Positions 1 to 6,294 of a DNA stretch of 20,572 nucleotides are shown piece after piece. Positions within the stretch are counted from its first letter, which is position 1. The number at the start of each line of letters is the position of its first letter. A program made the translations under genes and the position numbers. The DNA is from a virus. Below the pieces are notes generated by a model. It was not told the DNA's origin. It searched no databases and saw nothing but the letters and a program-made list of their open reading frames with translations. Location of the stretch: positions 1 to 20,572 of the IMG/VR virus record IMGVR_UViG_3300024346_000651; one strand, 5' to 3'.

Positions 1-1225
1 TTTTGATGTTAATACCTGTGGAAAAAGTTCCATAAGAAGCAACGATAATTGCGTTAGACTCTCTTTCCGTAATTTCTCTAACTAATTCTCTTTGTTCAGT
101 GTCAACACCACCATGAATAAAAAATACTTTACGATCATCTCGCTTATTGCTATTTATCTTTTCGTAGAGTATTGCTCCATGTGATTCAACACGACTAAAA
201 AGGACAAGAGTATTTCCTTTTAAATCTAAAGAGAGATTGGTTATAAACTTATTTCTCTGCTCGTGAGAGATTAAATACTGTATCTCATCTTCATAAGTTT
301 CAAACTTCTGTGGTTGATGTTTAAGAACAAGACAACGAATATCCAACTGAGAAAGATGACCTTGCTTCATCAACTCATCAGTTCTCGTTACTTTATATGA
401 TGGACCAAATAAACCTTCCAGGACCCACTTATGAGTTTGTGTTCCATCAAGAGTTCCAGTAAAACCAAATCTATACTTAGCGTGATGAAGTTTCGTCATA
501 ATCTCAATCAGAGATTTACTCTTGAATAAATGTGCTTCATCTCCTATAATGACGTTATAATCTTCAAAGAATGAACGTTCTAATTTATATACAGACTGCC
601 AAGTAGTGATTGTAACTGGATATTCATTAGTCTTCTCCCTACCCGAATAGATACGGTGACAATATGAATCAGCATCCCAACCATAGTCTAAAAAATCCTT
701 GTACATCTGCTCTACAAGAGATGTCGTCGGAACAACTAAGAGAATTTTTTGCCCTTTATCTACGTAATACCGTACAAGGGAATAAATCATCAAGGATTTT
801 CCTGAGGCTGTGGGTGATATCAGCAATTTTCGGTTATGTCTCAGAGCATCGTATACTCCCTCTACTTGATACTCTCGCGGAGAATGAGAACAAATAGAGT
901 TCATATAACTCTTTACACCTTCATATGAGATTTCTTCATTAATCTCAAATGGTTGCCCATAGAATTTATTTTCTTTAAATTGATACTTGTAGTTATGATT
1001 TTCTAACTTATCAATTACCTTAGGAAGAAGACCTGCGTATATCTCTCCAGTATGAGTGCTTAGTAGGCGAATCTTTCCATCCCAGTGTCTGCTTCTATAC
1101 TGAGACATAAATTTTGCAGACTCTACTTCAAAAGTGAAGTATGGTTGAAGTTCATACAAAATATGAGGTTCACAATCTAACTTTAAGTAAACCTCATTTT
1201 TCTTTTCAATAATTACGTCACTCAT
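1..1225 (-). CDS. uvsW: UvsW-like DNA/RNA helicase, 3' end cut by window edge
   Basis: ATP-dependent superfamily 2 helicase. In T4, UvsW unwinds R-loops and branched intermediates, acting in recombination-dependent replication and in the switch away from origin replication. 408 codons are read without a stop from ATG 1225 to the left edge; T4 UvsW is about 500-590 residues, so the C-terminal part is missing. Visible parts are an N-terminal substrate-binding domain (about residues 1-110), a Q-motif-like SPREYQ near 115-120, Walker A SPTASGKS at 137-144, motif Ia VVPTTSL near 164-170, Walker B DEAH at 229-232, motif III GFTGTL at 254-259, and the start of the second RecA lobe with YGTFSTGINIK at the edge. 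uvsY lies immediately upstream, a pairing I recall from T4-like cyanophages. A late-promoter-like AATAAATA sits 21 bases before the start. Identification is firm; the exact length is unknown. Confidence 0.93.
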   Translation of the reverse strand, partial: MSDVIIEKKNEVYLKLDCEPHILYELQPYFTFEVESAKFMSQYRSRHWDGKIRLLSTHTGEIYAGLLPKVIDKLENHNYKYQFKENKFYGQPFEINEEISYEGVKSYMNSICSHSPREYQVEGVYDALRHNRKLLISPTASGKSLMIYSLVRYYVDKGQKILLVVPTTSLVEQMYKDFLDYGWDADSYCHRIYSGREKTNEYPVTITTWQSVYKLERSFFEDYNVIIGDEAHLFKSKSLIEIMTKLHHAKYRFGFTGTLDGTQTHKWVLEGLFGPSYKVTRTDELMKQGHLSQLDIRCLVLKHQPQKFETYEDEIQYLISHEQRNKFITNLSLDLKGNTLVLFSRVESHGAILYEKINSNKRDDRKVFFIHGGVDTEQRELVREITERESNAIIVASYGTFSTGINIK

Positions 1226-1245
1226 AACAATGTTATTGCTATGAG

Positions 1246-1253
1246 TATTTATT
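1246..1253 (-). promoter_or_regulatory. Late-promoter-like AATAAATA before uvsW
   Basis: The minus strand reads AATAAATA, matching the T4-type late promoter consensus TATAAATA except at its first base. It lies 21 bases before the uvsW ATG, and its first base is the last base of the uvsY TAA stop. Late transcription of uvsW from here is inferred. The uvsY-uvsW junction is AT-rich, so a chance match is possible. Confidence 0.45.
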
Positions 1254-1690
1254 TACCCTAGACCAGACTGAAAACGAATAAATTCTATAGCATTTTTAAT
1301 TTGGTAAGTCCTGTTTTGAATCATCTTTAGAATACTTTCAATATAACTCAATAGAGTTTCGTAGTATTCAATTTTTAGTGATACTTGGGAAAGTTTTTCA
1401 TCCGAGTCCAAGTATCCTTGTAGAGTTTCTTTATCCCTTATTTTTTTAGGAAATGGATTCTCCACATAAACATCAGGATCTGCTTTTCCGGTAAAATATT
1501 CGTATTTTTCGTGCCTCAATTTTTTCTTTTGCTGTTCCGATTTCTTTTTTAGCAAATTGATTGTATTGTATAAATCAAAATATTTTGCATGGAGTATGGG
1601 AATATTTAAAGATTCTGTATGAAGATTATCAATATCCATCTTGGAATCTTTTTCCCACATAGACTGAATTGTATCTAAATCAATATTCAT
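1253..1690 (-). CDS. uvsY: UvsY-like recombination mediator
   Basis: 145 residues; T4 UvsY is 137. UvsY loads the UvsX recombinase onto gp32-coated single-stranded DNA and acts in recombination-dependent replication and repair. The protein is helical and basic. The block KLRHEKYEYFTGKADPDVY (about residues 57-75) corresponds to the T4 segment with YYSGRGDGDEF. The C-terminal IQNRTYQIKNAIEFIRFQSG corresponds to T4 IKSRGFAIKHIQDMRAFEAG. These comparisons are from memory, but the pattern and the place next to uvsW agree. The start ATG at 1690 lies 15 bases after the gp3-like stop. I see no good ribosome binding site, so translation may depend on read-on from gp3. UvsX itself is not in this window. 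Confidence 0.85.
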   Translation of the reverse strand: MNIDLDTIQSMWEKDSKMDIDNLHTESLNIPILHAKYFDLYNTINLLKKKSEQQKKKLRHEKYEYFTGKADPDVYVENPFPKKIRDKETLQGYLDSDEKLSQVSLKIEYYETLLSYIESILKMIQNRTYQIKNAIEFIRFQSGLG

Positions 1691-1705
1691 AATTAAGTGA
1701 AGAAA

Positions 1706-2269
1706 TTATTGTGAAGTTAGAGGATTTCCGTTTTTATCTAAAATATTATACACCAAATACTTAAATGTTACATCAGCAGTAAAATATTCAGTGTCTGTAC
1801 TTGTAGCATCAAATTCTAATGGAGACAAATAAACTGGGAACATAGACCTAAATTTAACCTGGAAGTTAAATCTAAGACTACTATTTAATCCTATTAAAGT
1901 ACCATCAGAATATAAGTTTAAATCTGACTTATATGGTTGTTCAAATGCTTCGTTTGAATTTTGAAAGTCGTATATTTCTTGCAAACTCTCTGGAAATCCA
2001 AGACCCCTCATCCAGTTTTGAATTTCCATATAATTCTCTAAATTCTCATCAACCAAAAATTTGATGGTAAAATCATCAAATACCATTTTATCACCGGGAA
2101 CTGGTATGTCGTTCAGATAATTTGGTTGTACTGCTACTCCTAAGGTTAATGAGGGTATTGAAACTTGATTTGAAAAGAAGGCAACCTTAGGTGCCCTATT
2201 CAATGAAAATTTAAAATTAACTGACGAAAGAAAATTTCTATTTTCAATCTGATTGGAAAATCCAGCCAT
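1706..2269 (-). CDS. 3: gp3-like tail completion protein
   Basis: 187 residues from ATG 2269. An in-frame Met 14 codons upstream (2311) is rejected because it lies inside the terminator hairpin and its extra residues look non-native. T4 gp3 (176 aa) caps the end of the tail tube and stabilises the tail before head joining. The sequence is beta-rich with NFLSSVNFKFSLNRAPKVAF near the N-terminus, a PGDKM.FDDFTIKFLVDENLENY block around 58-80, and NWMRGLGFPESL following. As I recall, cyanophage genomes carry this family between gp23 and uvsY, annotated as tail completion and sheath stabiliser protein gp3. Tube terminators share a fold with gp19, so a tube-like relative is an alternative. It sits just after the terminator that ends the gp23 transcript, so it needs its own promoter or read-through. 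A weak TCTAAATA lies at 2283-2290. Confidence 0.65.
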   Translation of the reverse strand: MAGFSNQIENRNFLSSVNFKFSLNRAPKVAFFSNQVSIPSLTLGVAVQPNYLNDIPVPGDKMVFDDFTIKFLVDENLENYMEIQNWMRGLGFPESLQEIYDFQNSNEAFEQPYKSDLNLYSDGTLIGLNSSLRFNFQVKFRSMFPVYLSPLEFDATSTDTEYFTADVTFKYLVYNILDKNGNPLTSQ

Positions 2270-2290
2270 TGTGTTTTTTAAATATTTAGA

Positions 2291-2321
2291 TAAAAAAAAG
2301 AGGGTCCACAAGGACCCTCTT
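2291..2321 (-). terminator. Intrinsic terminator after gp23
   Basis: On the minus strand a 10-bp perfect stem (AAGAGGGTCC with GGACCCTCTT, plus-strand arms 2298-2307 and 2312-2321) encloses a 4-base loop. It is followed directly by eight T residues (A-run 2292-2299 on the plus strand). It starts 20 bases beyond the gp23 stop. This is the textbook shape of a factor-independent terminator and the strongest hairpin seen in the window. Confidence 0.93.
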
Positions 2322-2341
2322 GAATCTTTATGTAAAGTAAA

Positions 2342-3772
2342 TTACATGAGATTTTTGACCGCGACTCTTCTGTAGTAGCGGTTAGCGTTAACGCGGAGTC
2401 TTCCGAGACCCTGATCAGTGCCTTCAGCGAATGGGTTAGCAACAAGACCATAACGGGTCTTAAAGCCAATCTTGGGCTGGAAGCTGTTCTCACCAACGGC
2501 ACGAACCATTTGGAGGGGAACATATGGGCAATAGAAGAGACCAGCGTCATAAGGTGAAGAACCCTTATAACCTACAACGTAGTACTGGTTGCCAGGAGTT
2601 GCGTTACCTGAGGTCAGGTTAGCAGCATATGGGTCGATGTATACGCGGAACTTGCCCATGAGGGTACCAGCAAAGGTGTTGCCAGTATCATCAACGTTCA
2701 GGTTAGCGTTGAGTGCGGGGGTGTAGTCAAGAACACCAGCCATGGTCAGTGCTGAAGCAACGTCAGCAGAGCACATGATGATGTTGCCCTTTCCGCGACG
2801 AGTTCTTTGTGCGATTGCGTTAGCATCACGCTCGATTTGGAAGAGTAGACCCTTGAACTTCTCAACAGACCAACGACCGTTTGAGTCGATGTCGAGGTCA
2901 AATACGCCAGGAGTTGCTACGTTCTGTACAGCACCTTGCTCAGCAACCTTATAGATGGTTCTGATGACTTCACGGTTGATTTCAGCAAGAATTTCGCTAG
3001 ACAGAATGTTAGCGAGTTCTGCTTCAGCATTCAGACCGTGGATTGCCTTGAGGTCCTGAGCGAGTTCTAGTGAATACTCAGCCTTCAGAGCACGTGACTT
3101 AGCGGTAACGGTGACTTTCTCGATTGAGAAAGCCATCTGGTTGAACGCATTACCGTCAGTTCCATCAAGTGCCTCAGAATCTCCAGTAGGCATACCCTGA
3201 CCGACGTTATATGCGGTTGAGGTAGCGGTTCCTACGGGGTTGAGAAGTGATGGGTTTGAACCAGCCTGAATGGTGGTACCAATACCAGCATTAACATCAG
3301 CAAAGTCGCGGGTAAGAGTAGTATCGAAACCTGCGTCGGTGCCGGAGAATGTGGTATCTGCTTCGTTATAGAATGCCTCAGTTCCACTCTGATTGGTGTA
3401 ACGTGAGCGCATTGCGAAGATGAGTCCAGTAGGACCACTCATTGGTTGAACGCCAGCCAGGTCATAAGCGACCAGGTTGGGCATTGAACGACGGATGAGT
3501 GAAATCAGGACTGGATCGAAACCTGCAGTAGGACCACCTGCGAGTGAACCACCACCGAATCCACCCTGGGCACCAGCAGCATTACCGCTGTTGGTGGGGG
3601 CTTCCATGAGCATATTCATGGAACCATTGTCGAAAGCTGATTGCTCTCTTAAAAATCTTTCTTGGTTTTCGAGCAGGACAGCGGTTACAGCTCTACGATG
3701 AGAATCTTTGATTCCACCCTCGTGGTCGAGGAGAGGTGCCCACTTTTCCTGCAGATGCTCGGATTGGAACAT
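2342..3772 (-). CDS. 23: gp23 major capsid protein
   Basis: 476 residues; T4 gp23 is 521. It forms the hexameric shell of the prohead and is trimmed by gp21 during maturation. The N-terminal 57 residues are the removable delta piece: MLME/A at 54-58 fits the gp21 rule (L or I)-X-E, at the position of the T4 cut after residue 65. Family blocks are RRSMPNLVAYDLAGVQPMSG near 93-112, SRALKAEYSLELAQDLKAIH near 227-246, EILAEINREV near 260, and FQPKIGFKTRYGLVANPFAE near the end. The start at 3772 follows AAGGTAAAAGCAA, a usable ribosome binding site. Codon choice is more GC-rich than in neighbouring genes, as expected for the most abundant virion protein. No NATAAATA lies directly upstream, so it may be read from the gp22 promoter. 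Confidence 0.97.
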   Translation of the reverse strand: MFQSEHLQEKWAPLLDHEGGIKDSHRRAVTAVLLENQERFLREQSAFDNGSMNMLMEAPTNSGNAAGAQGGFGGGSLAGGPTAGFDPVLISLIRRSMPNLVAYDLAGVQPMSGPTGLIFAMRSRYTNQSGTEAFYNEADTTFSGTDAGFDTTLTRDFADVNAGIGTTIQAGSNPSLLNPVGTATSTAYNVGQGMPTGDSEALDGTDGNAFNQMAFSIEKVTVTAKSRALKAEYSLELAQDLKAIHGLNAEAELANILSSEILAEINREVIRTIYKVAEQGAVQNVATPGVFDLDIDSNGRWSVEKFKGLLFQIERDANAIAQRTRRGKGNIIMCSADVASALTMAGVLDYTPALNANLNVDDTGNTFAGTLMGKFRVYIDPYAANLTSGNATPGNQYYVVGYKGSSPYDAGLFYCPYVPLQMVRAVGENSFQPKIGFKTRYGLVANPFAEGTDQGLGRLRVNANRYYRRVAVKNLM

Positions 3773-3809
3773 TTGCTTTTACCTTTTTACTAAAGTGCGT
3801 TTTTTGGGT

Positions 3810-3829
3810 TTGAATTATATTAAATTCAA
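3810..3829 (-). repeat. Inverted repeat in the gp22-gp23 junction
   Basis: TTGAATT (3810-3816) and AATTCAA (3823-3829) form a 7-bp stem with a 6-base loop right after the gp22 stop. It is AT-only apart from one G:C pair and is not followed by a T-run on the minus strand, so it is a poor terminator. It could be an RNA stability or processing element, or chance. Confidence 0.3.
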
Positions 3830-4996
3830 TTATTTGCCGAATGCTGATAAAGTCTTCAGGTAGGCAGACATTGGGCCAGAAATTGATTCTGGTGCATTGT
3901 CTACACCTTCGGATAGACTTTCAGTTCTTGCAGAAGGAGAAACTGCTCTTGATGGGAAATATGATTCCTTCAAGGTCTCCAGTTTTTCACGATATTCTTC
4001 TTCACTTTCAAACTCAACACTTTCGGCAAGTGAAGCGAGCTTGTCTTTCTGAGTGTCTGCTAGACCTTCAGAGACCTGTTCAAAGATTCCATCAGCAACC
4101 GACTCTGCGAGACGCTTGTTGAGTGAAACGTTCTTCTCAATTTGCTCGTTGAGTTTTGTCTCCATTTCATCAAGTTTTTCTACCATGCTCTCAAGCACAT
4201 CATATTTATCTTCAGGGATTGATACATAATGATCTTCAAAAAGACCTCTCATTCCTTGGAGGAATGATTCGGTCATTTCGGTCTTAAGACCTTTTTCAAT
4301 AGCAAGTGCGTTCTCAGCGAACCACTCATCAGCAACATACTCTAGATAAGAATCTACTCTTTCTGAAAGAGCAGTCTTAATTTCTTCTACTTCTTCGAGA
4401 AGAGCAGTAGCATACTTCTCTTCAAGAGTCTCTTGAATTTGAGAAACTCTTGAATTGATAGCAGCTTCAAAGATGGTGCGTGCTTTTTCTTGGAACTCTT
4501 CGGAGAGCTCTTCACCTGATAAGAGAGCATTAACATCTTCGTCGATGTTAAACTCTTCCTTCATTTTCTTCTCCTCATCCTCTTCTTCCTCTTCACCCTC
4601 TTCTTCGTCCTCTTCCTCTTCTTCCTTTTCGCCCTTCTTCTCAGAAGCTTCCGATACAGTATCAGTATCCTCTACTTCAGATTCTTCGATATACTCTTCA
4701 TCTTCAAGATCTTCTTCTTCTTTAACTGCCTTCATTGCTTCAGCAGCTGCAGCACCTTTATTAACAACATCTCTTACTTGCTTAAGAGTTGTGCCAGGTG
4801 TCTTTAGTTTTGCTGAATCATCATCTACTTTGTAGTTTTCTGGTGTTGGACCACCAAGATCTTCCCAACTACCGGTTTGACCTGGTGTTGAGCCTGAAAG
4901 ATGCTGCATTGGATCCGCTGCTTTAGCACCAGCATTAACAGCGGTTCGGGATTGCTTAGTGCCTACTTCCATTTCTTGTAAATCTCCACGAGACAT
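3830..4996 (-). CDS. 22: gp22 prohead core scaffold protein
   Basis: 388 residues; T4 gp22 is 269. It is the main internal scaffold on which gp23 assembles and is destroyed by gp21 before DNA entry. The C-terminal two thirds is a long charged helix resembling T4 gp22, including YVADEWFAENALAIEKGLK (about 220-240) against T4 LAKEWLAENKLAVDKGIK, and ESFLQGMRGLFEDHYVSIPE against the T4 LGGLKELFVEHNVVVPE region. The C-terminal SAYLKTLSAFGK matches the T4 tail SVYAKVASRF in type. Possible gp21 sites are ELSE/E near 163-166 and SLSE/G near 361-363, the latter freeing a 25-residue peptide. The extra N-terminal 150 residues hold a near-duplicate 18-residue motif (13-30 and 71-88) and a Glu/Asp-rich stretch at about 93-148. 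A TATAAATA late promoter lies 39 bases before the start. Confidence 0.93.
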   Translation of the reverse strand: MSRGDLQEMEVGTKQSRTAVNAGAKAADPMQHLSGSTPGQTGSWEDLGGPTPENYKVDDDSAKLKTPGTTLKQVRDVVNKGAAAAEAMKAVKEEEDLEDEEYIEESEVEDTDTVSEASEKKGEKEEEEEDEEEGEEEEEDEEKKMKEEFNIDEDVNALLSGEELSEEFQEKARTIFEAAINSRVSQIQETLEEKYATALLEEVEEIKTALSERVDSYLEYVADEWFAENALAIEKGLKTEMTESFLQGMRGLFEDHYVSIPEDKYDVLESMVEKLDEMETKLNEQIEKNVSLNKRLAESVADGIFEQVSEGLADTQKDKLASLAESVEFESEEEYREKLETLKESYFPSRAVSPSARTESLSEGVDNAPESISGPMSAYLKTLSAFGK

Positions 4997-5034
4997 TTGA
5001 ACTCTCCGTTTAACCTTTAGTTATAAACTATATT

Positions 5035-5042
5035 TATTTATA
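5035..5042 (-). promoter_or_regulatory. Late promoter TATAAATA before gp22
   Basis: Exact match on the minus strand to the T4 late promoter -10 consensus TATAAATA, 39 bases before the gp22 ATG in the gp21-gp22 gap. It is directly followed by a second overlapping AATAAATA. A start site a few bases downstream would give a leader of about 30 bases. It likely drives gp22 and gp23 up to the terminator at 2291-2321. Confidence 0.75.
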
Positions 5043-5052
5043 ATTTAATAAA

Positions 5053-5700
5053 TTACAATGAGTTTAAAAACTCATTGAATAGACTCAATTTGTAGTCTTC
5101 GAGTATACCTTGATCCACATATGTATTAATTTTTTTCTCAAAATTTTCAACTTTTTGTTCAAGGATTCCATTATTCCATACCCACTCAACACCTTCCATA
5201 ATTCCCTGAACGAAAGCATCAGGTGCTGAAGGATCTGCTACAATATCAGCAGCAGTTGCAAGCATAAAATCTTCACCAACTTCTTTATACCCTTTGCTAT
5301 TCTCTCTCAGTGATCCAATTCCACGAGAAGAAACTCCTAAGCAAACACCTTCCTTAAGTAAAGATTCTGCAATCTTACCCATAGGGGTTGAAAGAATTTG
5401 TGCCTTACCAATCCAATTGTTTCCTTCGCAAGTAAGTGAAACAATCTTGTGAGAAACTCTATCAAGATTTACAGTTGGACCATCAGGATGACCTAACTCG
5501 CCAAGAGCACGACCTTTTTCTACATACTGTTCAGTATAACGATTTACTTCCCTTTCCATAATGGAACGAGGATACATACGACCATTACGGTTTACGCATT
5601 CTGCTTGAAGGAAAGGTCCTTGAATGTATAGTTTCTGATTCTTTCCAGAACCTTCAGTTAAAACTTCTACCTTTTCAATCTCTTCTCTGATTAGTTTCAT
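5053..5700 (-). CDS. 21: gp21 prohead maturation protease
   Basis: 215 residues from ATG 5700; T4 gp21 is 212. An upstream in-frame start (5826) is rejected because it would run through the preceding gene, while AGGAGA lies 9 bases before ATG 5700. This serine protease of the herpes-protease-like fold cleaves gp22, the gp23 N-terminus and internal proteins after (L or I)-X-E, then itself. The catalytic His is expected at H71 in ELGHPDGP and the catalytic Ser at S124/S125 in GVSSRGIGSL; the spacing of about 54 matches H85/S140 of T4. Another conserved-looking block is RNGRMYPRSI (38-47). Near the C-terminus GILE/Q (178-182) and GILE/D (198-202) are possible self-cleavage sites. The TAA stop of the preceding gene is one base before this ATG, so translation is probably coupled. 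Confidence 0.94.
   Translation of the reverse strand: MKLIREEIEKVEVLTEGSGKNQKLYIQGPFLQAECVNRNGRMYPRSIMEREVNRYTEQYVEKGRALGELGHPDGPTVNLDRVSHKIVSLTCEGNNWIGKAQILSTPMGKIAESLLKEGVCLGVSSRGIGSLRENSKGYKEVGEDFMLATAADIVADPSAPDAFVQGIMEGVEWVWNNGILEQKVENFEKKINTYVDQGILEDYKLSLFNEFLNSL
5056..5077 (-). other. Perfect hairpin over the last codons of gp21
   Basis: CAATGAGTTT (5056-5065) and AAACTCATTG (5068-5077) are exact reverse complements with two bases between, so the gp21 message ends in a 10-bp stem (effective loop larger) ending one base before the TAA stop. It is followed on the minus strand by an AT-rich run and then by the gp22 late promoter. It could be a weak terminator insulating gp22 or a 3'-end stabiliser. 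The stem has only three G:C pairs and there is no clean T-tract. Confidence 0.4.
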
Positions 5701-5701
5701 T

Positions 5702-6253
5702 TTAGGCGTCTCCTGAGATTTGTACTTGTTGATAATACAATGTTCCAGATCCTGCACCATATGCAGAAACTTTATTTGAGTTTGATATGGTTGCGTCGGG
5801 TGATGAGAATGCCGTAACAATACCACTCGAATTGTAATTAACAGTCATTCTAGTTTGGAAATATCCATCAACACCAGCAGAAGTATCTACTGATAAGACC
5901 TCTTGATGAGTGAAATCATAATAAGATTGTCCAGAAGCAGTTAATGAAACATAATCACCAACTGCAAATGGAACTTGAGTTCCTTCGGGTACAGTTACCA
6001 CTGTTGTTGCTCCAGTGGTAACACCAACAACTCTATTTGATGCTTTGGTTAATGCAAGTGTCGCTGTTCCACCTGCTGGTACATAATAGTCTGATACTGT
6101 TGCTGAAGGATTACCTCCAACCAAAACGTGTGCAGCACTATTAACAGCAACTACTCTTAGAACACTAGATTGAACTGAAAATGATGATGATGTGGTAGCA
6201 GTTCCTGCGCTAAATGTAAACGAGGCGCCAGCTCCAACTGGTCTATGAGACAT
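5702..6253 (-). CDS. Probable virion protein of unknown role, upstream of gp21
   Basis: 183 residues, rich in Ser, Thr, Ala, Gly and Val, no Cys and no predicted membrane segment, with alternating hydrophobic/polar runs such as SSVLRVVAVNSAAHVLVGG and ATTVVTVPEGTQVPFAVGDY. This suggests a beta-sandwich or fibre-like protein. I do not recognise a named family. The gene lies in the head cluster, is preceded 24 bases upstream by an exact TATAAATA late promoter, and is tightly joined to the protease gene. A capsid decoration or accessory structural protein is therefore plausible, but that is inferred from position and composition. The GDYVSLTASG...SVDTSAGVDGYF stretch (about 98-133) resembles the short beta modules that recur in phage tail and head proteins. 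Confidence 0.7.
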   Translation of the reverse strand: MSHRPVGAGASFTFSAGTATTSSSFSVQSSVLRVVAVNSAAHVLVGGNPSATVSDYYVPAGGTATLALTKASNRVVGVTTGATTVVTVPEGTQVPFAVGDYVSLTASGQSYYDFTHQEVLSVDTSAGVDGYFQTRMTVNYNSSGIVTAFSSPDATISNSNKVSAYGAGSGTLYYQQVQISGDA

Positions 6254-6276
6254 TATTCTAACAATACACTTTTAGT

Positions 6277-6284
6277 TATTTATA
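6277..6284 (-). promoter_or_regulatory. Late promoter TATAAATA before the 183-aa virion gene
   Basis: Exact TATAAATA on the minus strand, 24 bases before ATG 6253, in the 41-base gap after the 437-aa virion gene. Position and sequence fit a T4-type late promoter that would serve this gene and gp21. Confidence 0.7.
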
Positions 6285-6294
6285 AAATACTCAA

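Noticed and set aside
151-158. GATAAATA inside uvsW
   Set aside because: It is deep in coding sequence with no gene start downstream nearby; a chance match in AT-rich DNA.
664-897. 77-codon plus-strand open frame
   Set aside because: It lies opposite the UvsW helicase core, whose motifs are intact on the minus strand; it has no recognisable product.
2283-2290. TCTAAATA before the gp3-like gene as a late promoter
   Set aside because: The second base breaks the consensus and it is only 13 bases from the start codon; kept as a note only.
2278-2550. 90-codon minus-strand frame overlapping the gp23 end
   Set aside because: It is out of frame with gp23, runs through the terminator hairpin and has no family resemblance.
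4455-4835. Ser-rich 126-codon plus-strand frame
   Set aside because: The Ser runs are just the antisense of the GAA/GAG Glu tract of gp22.
5701-5826. Longer gp21 start at 5826
   Set aside because: The extra 42 residues lie in the previous gene in another frame, and a good ribosome site precedes ATG 5700.
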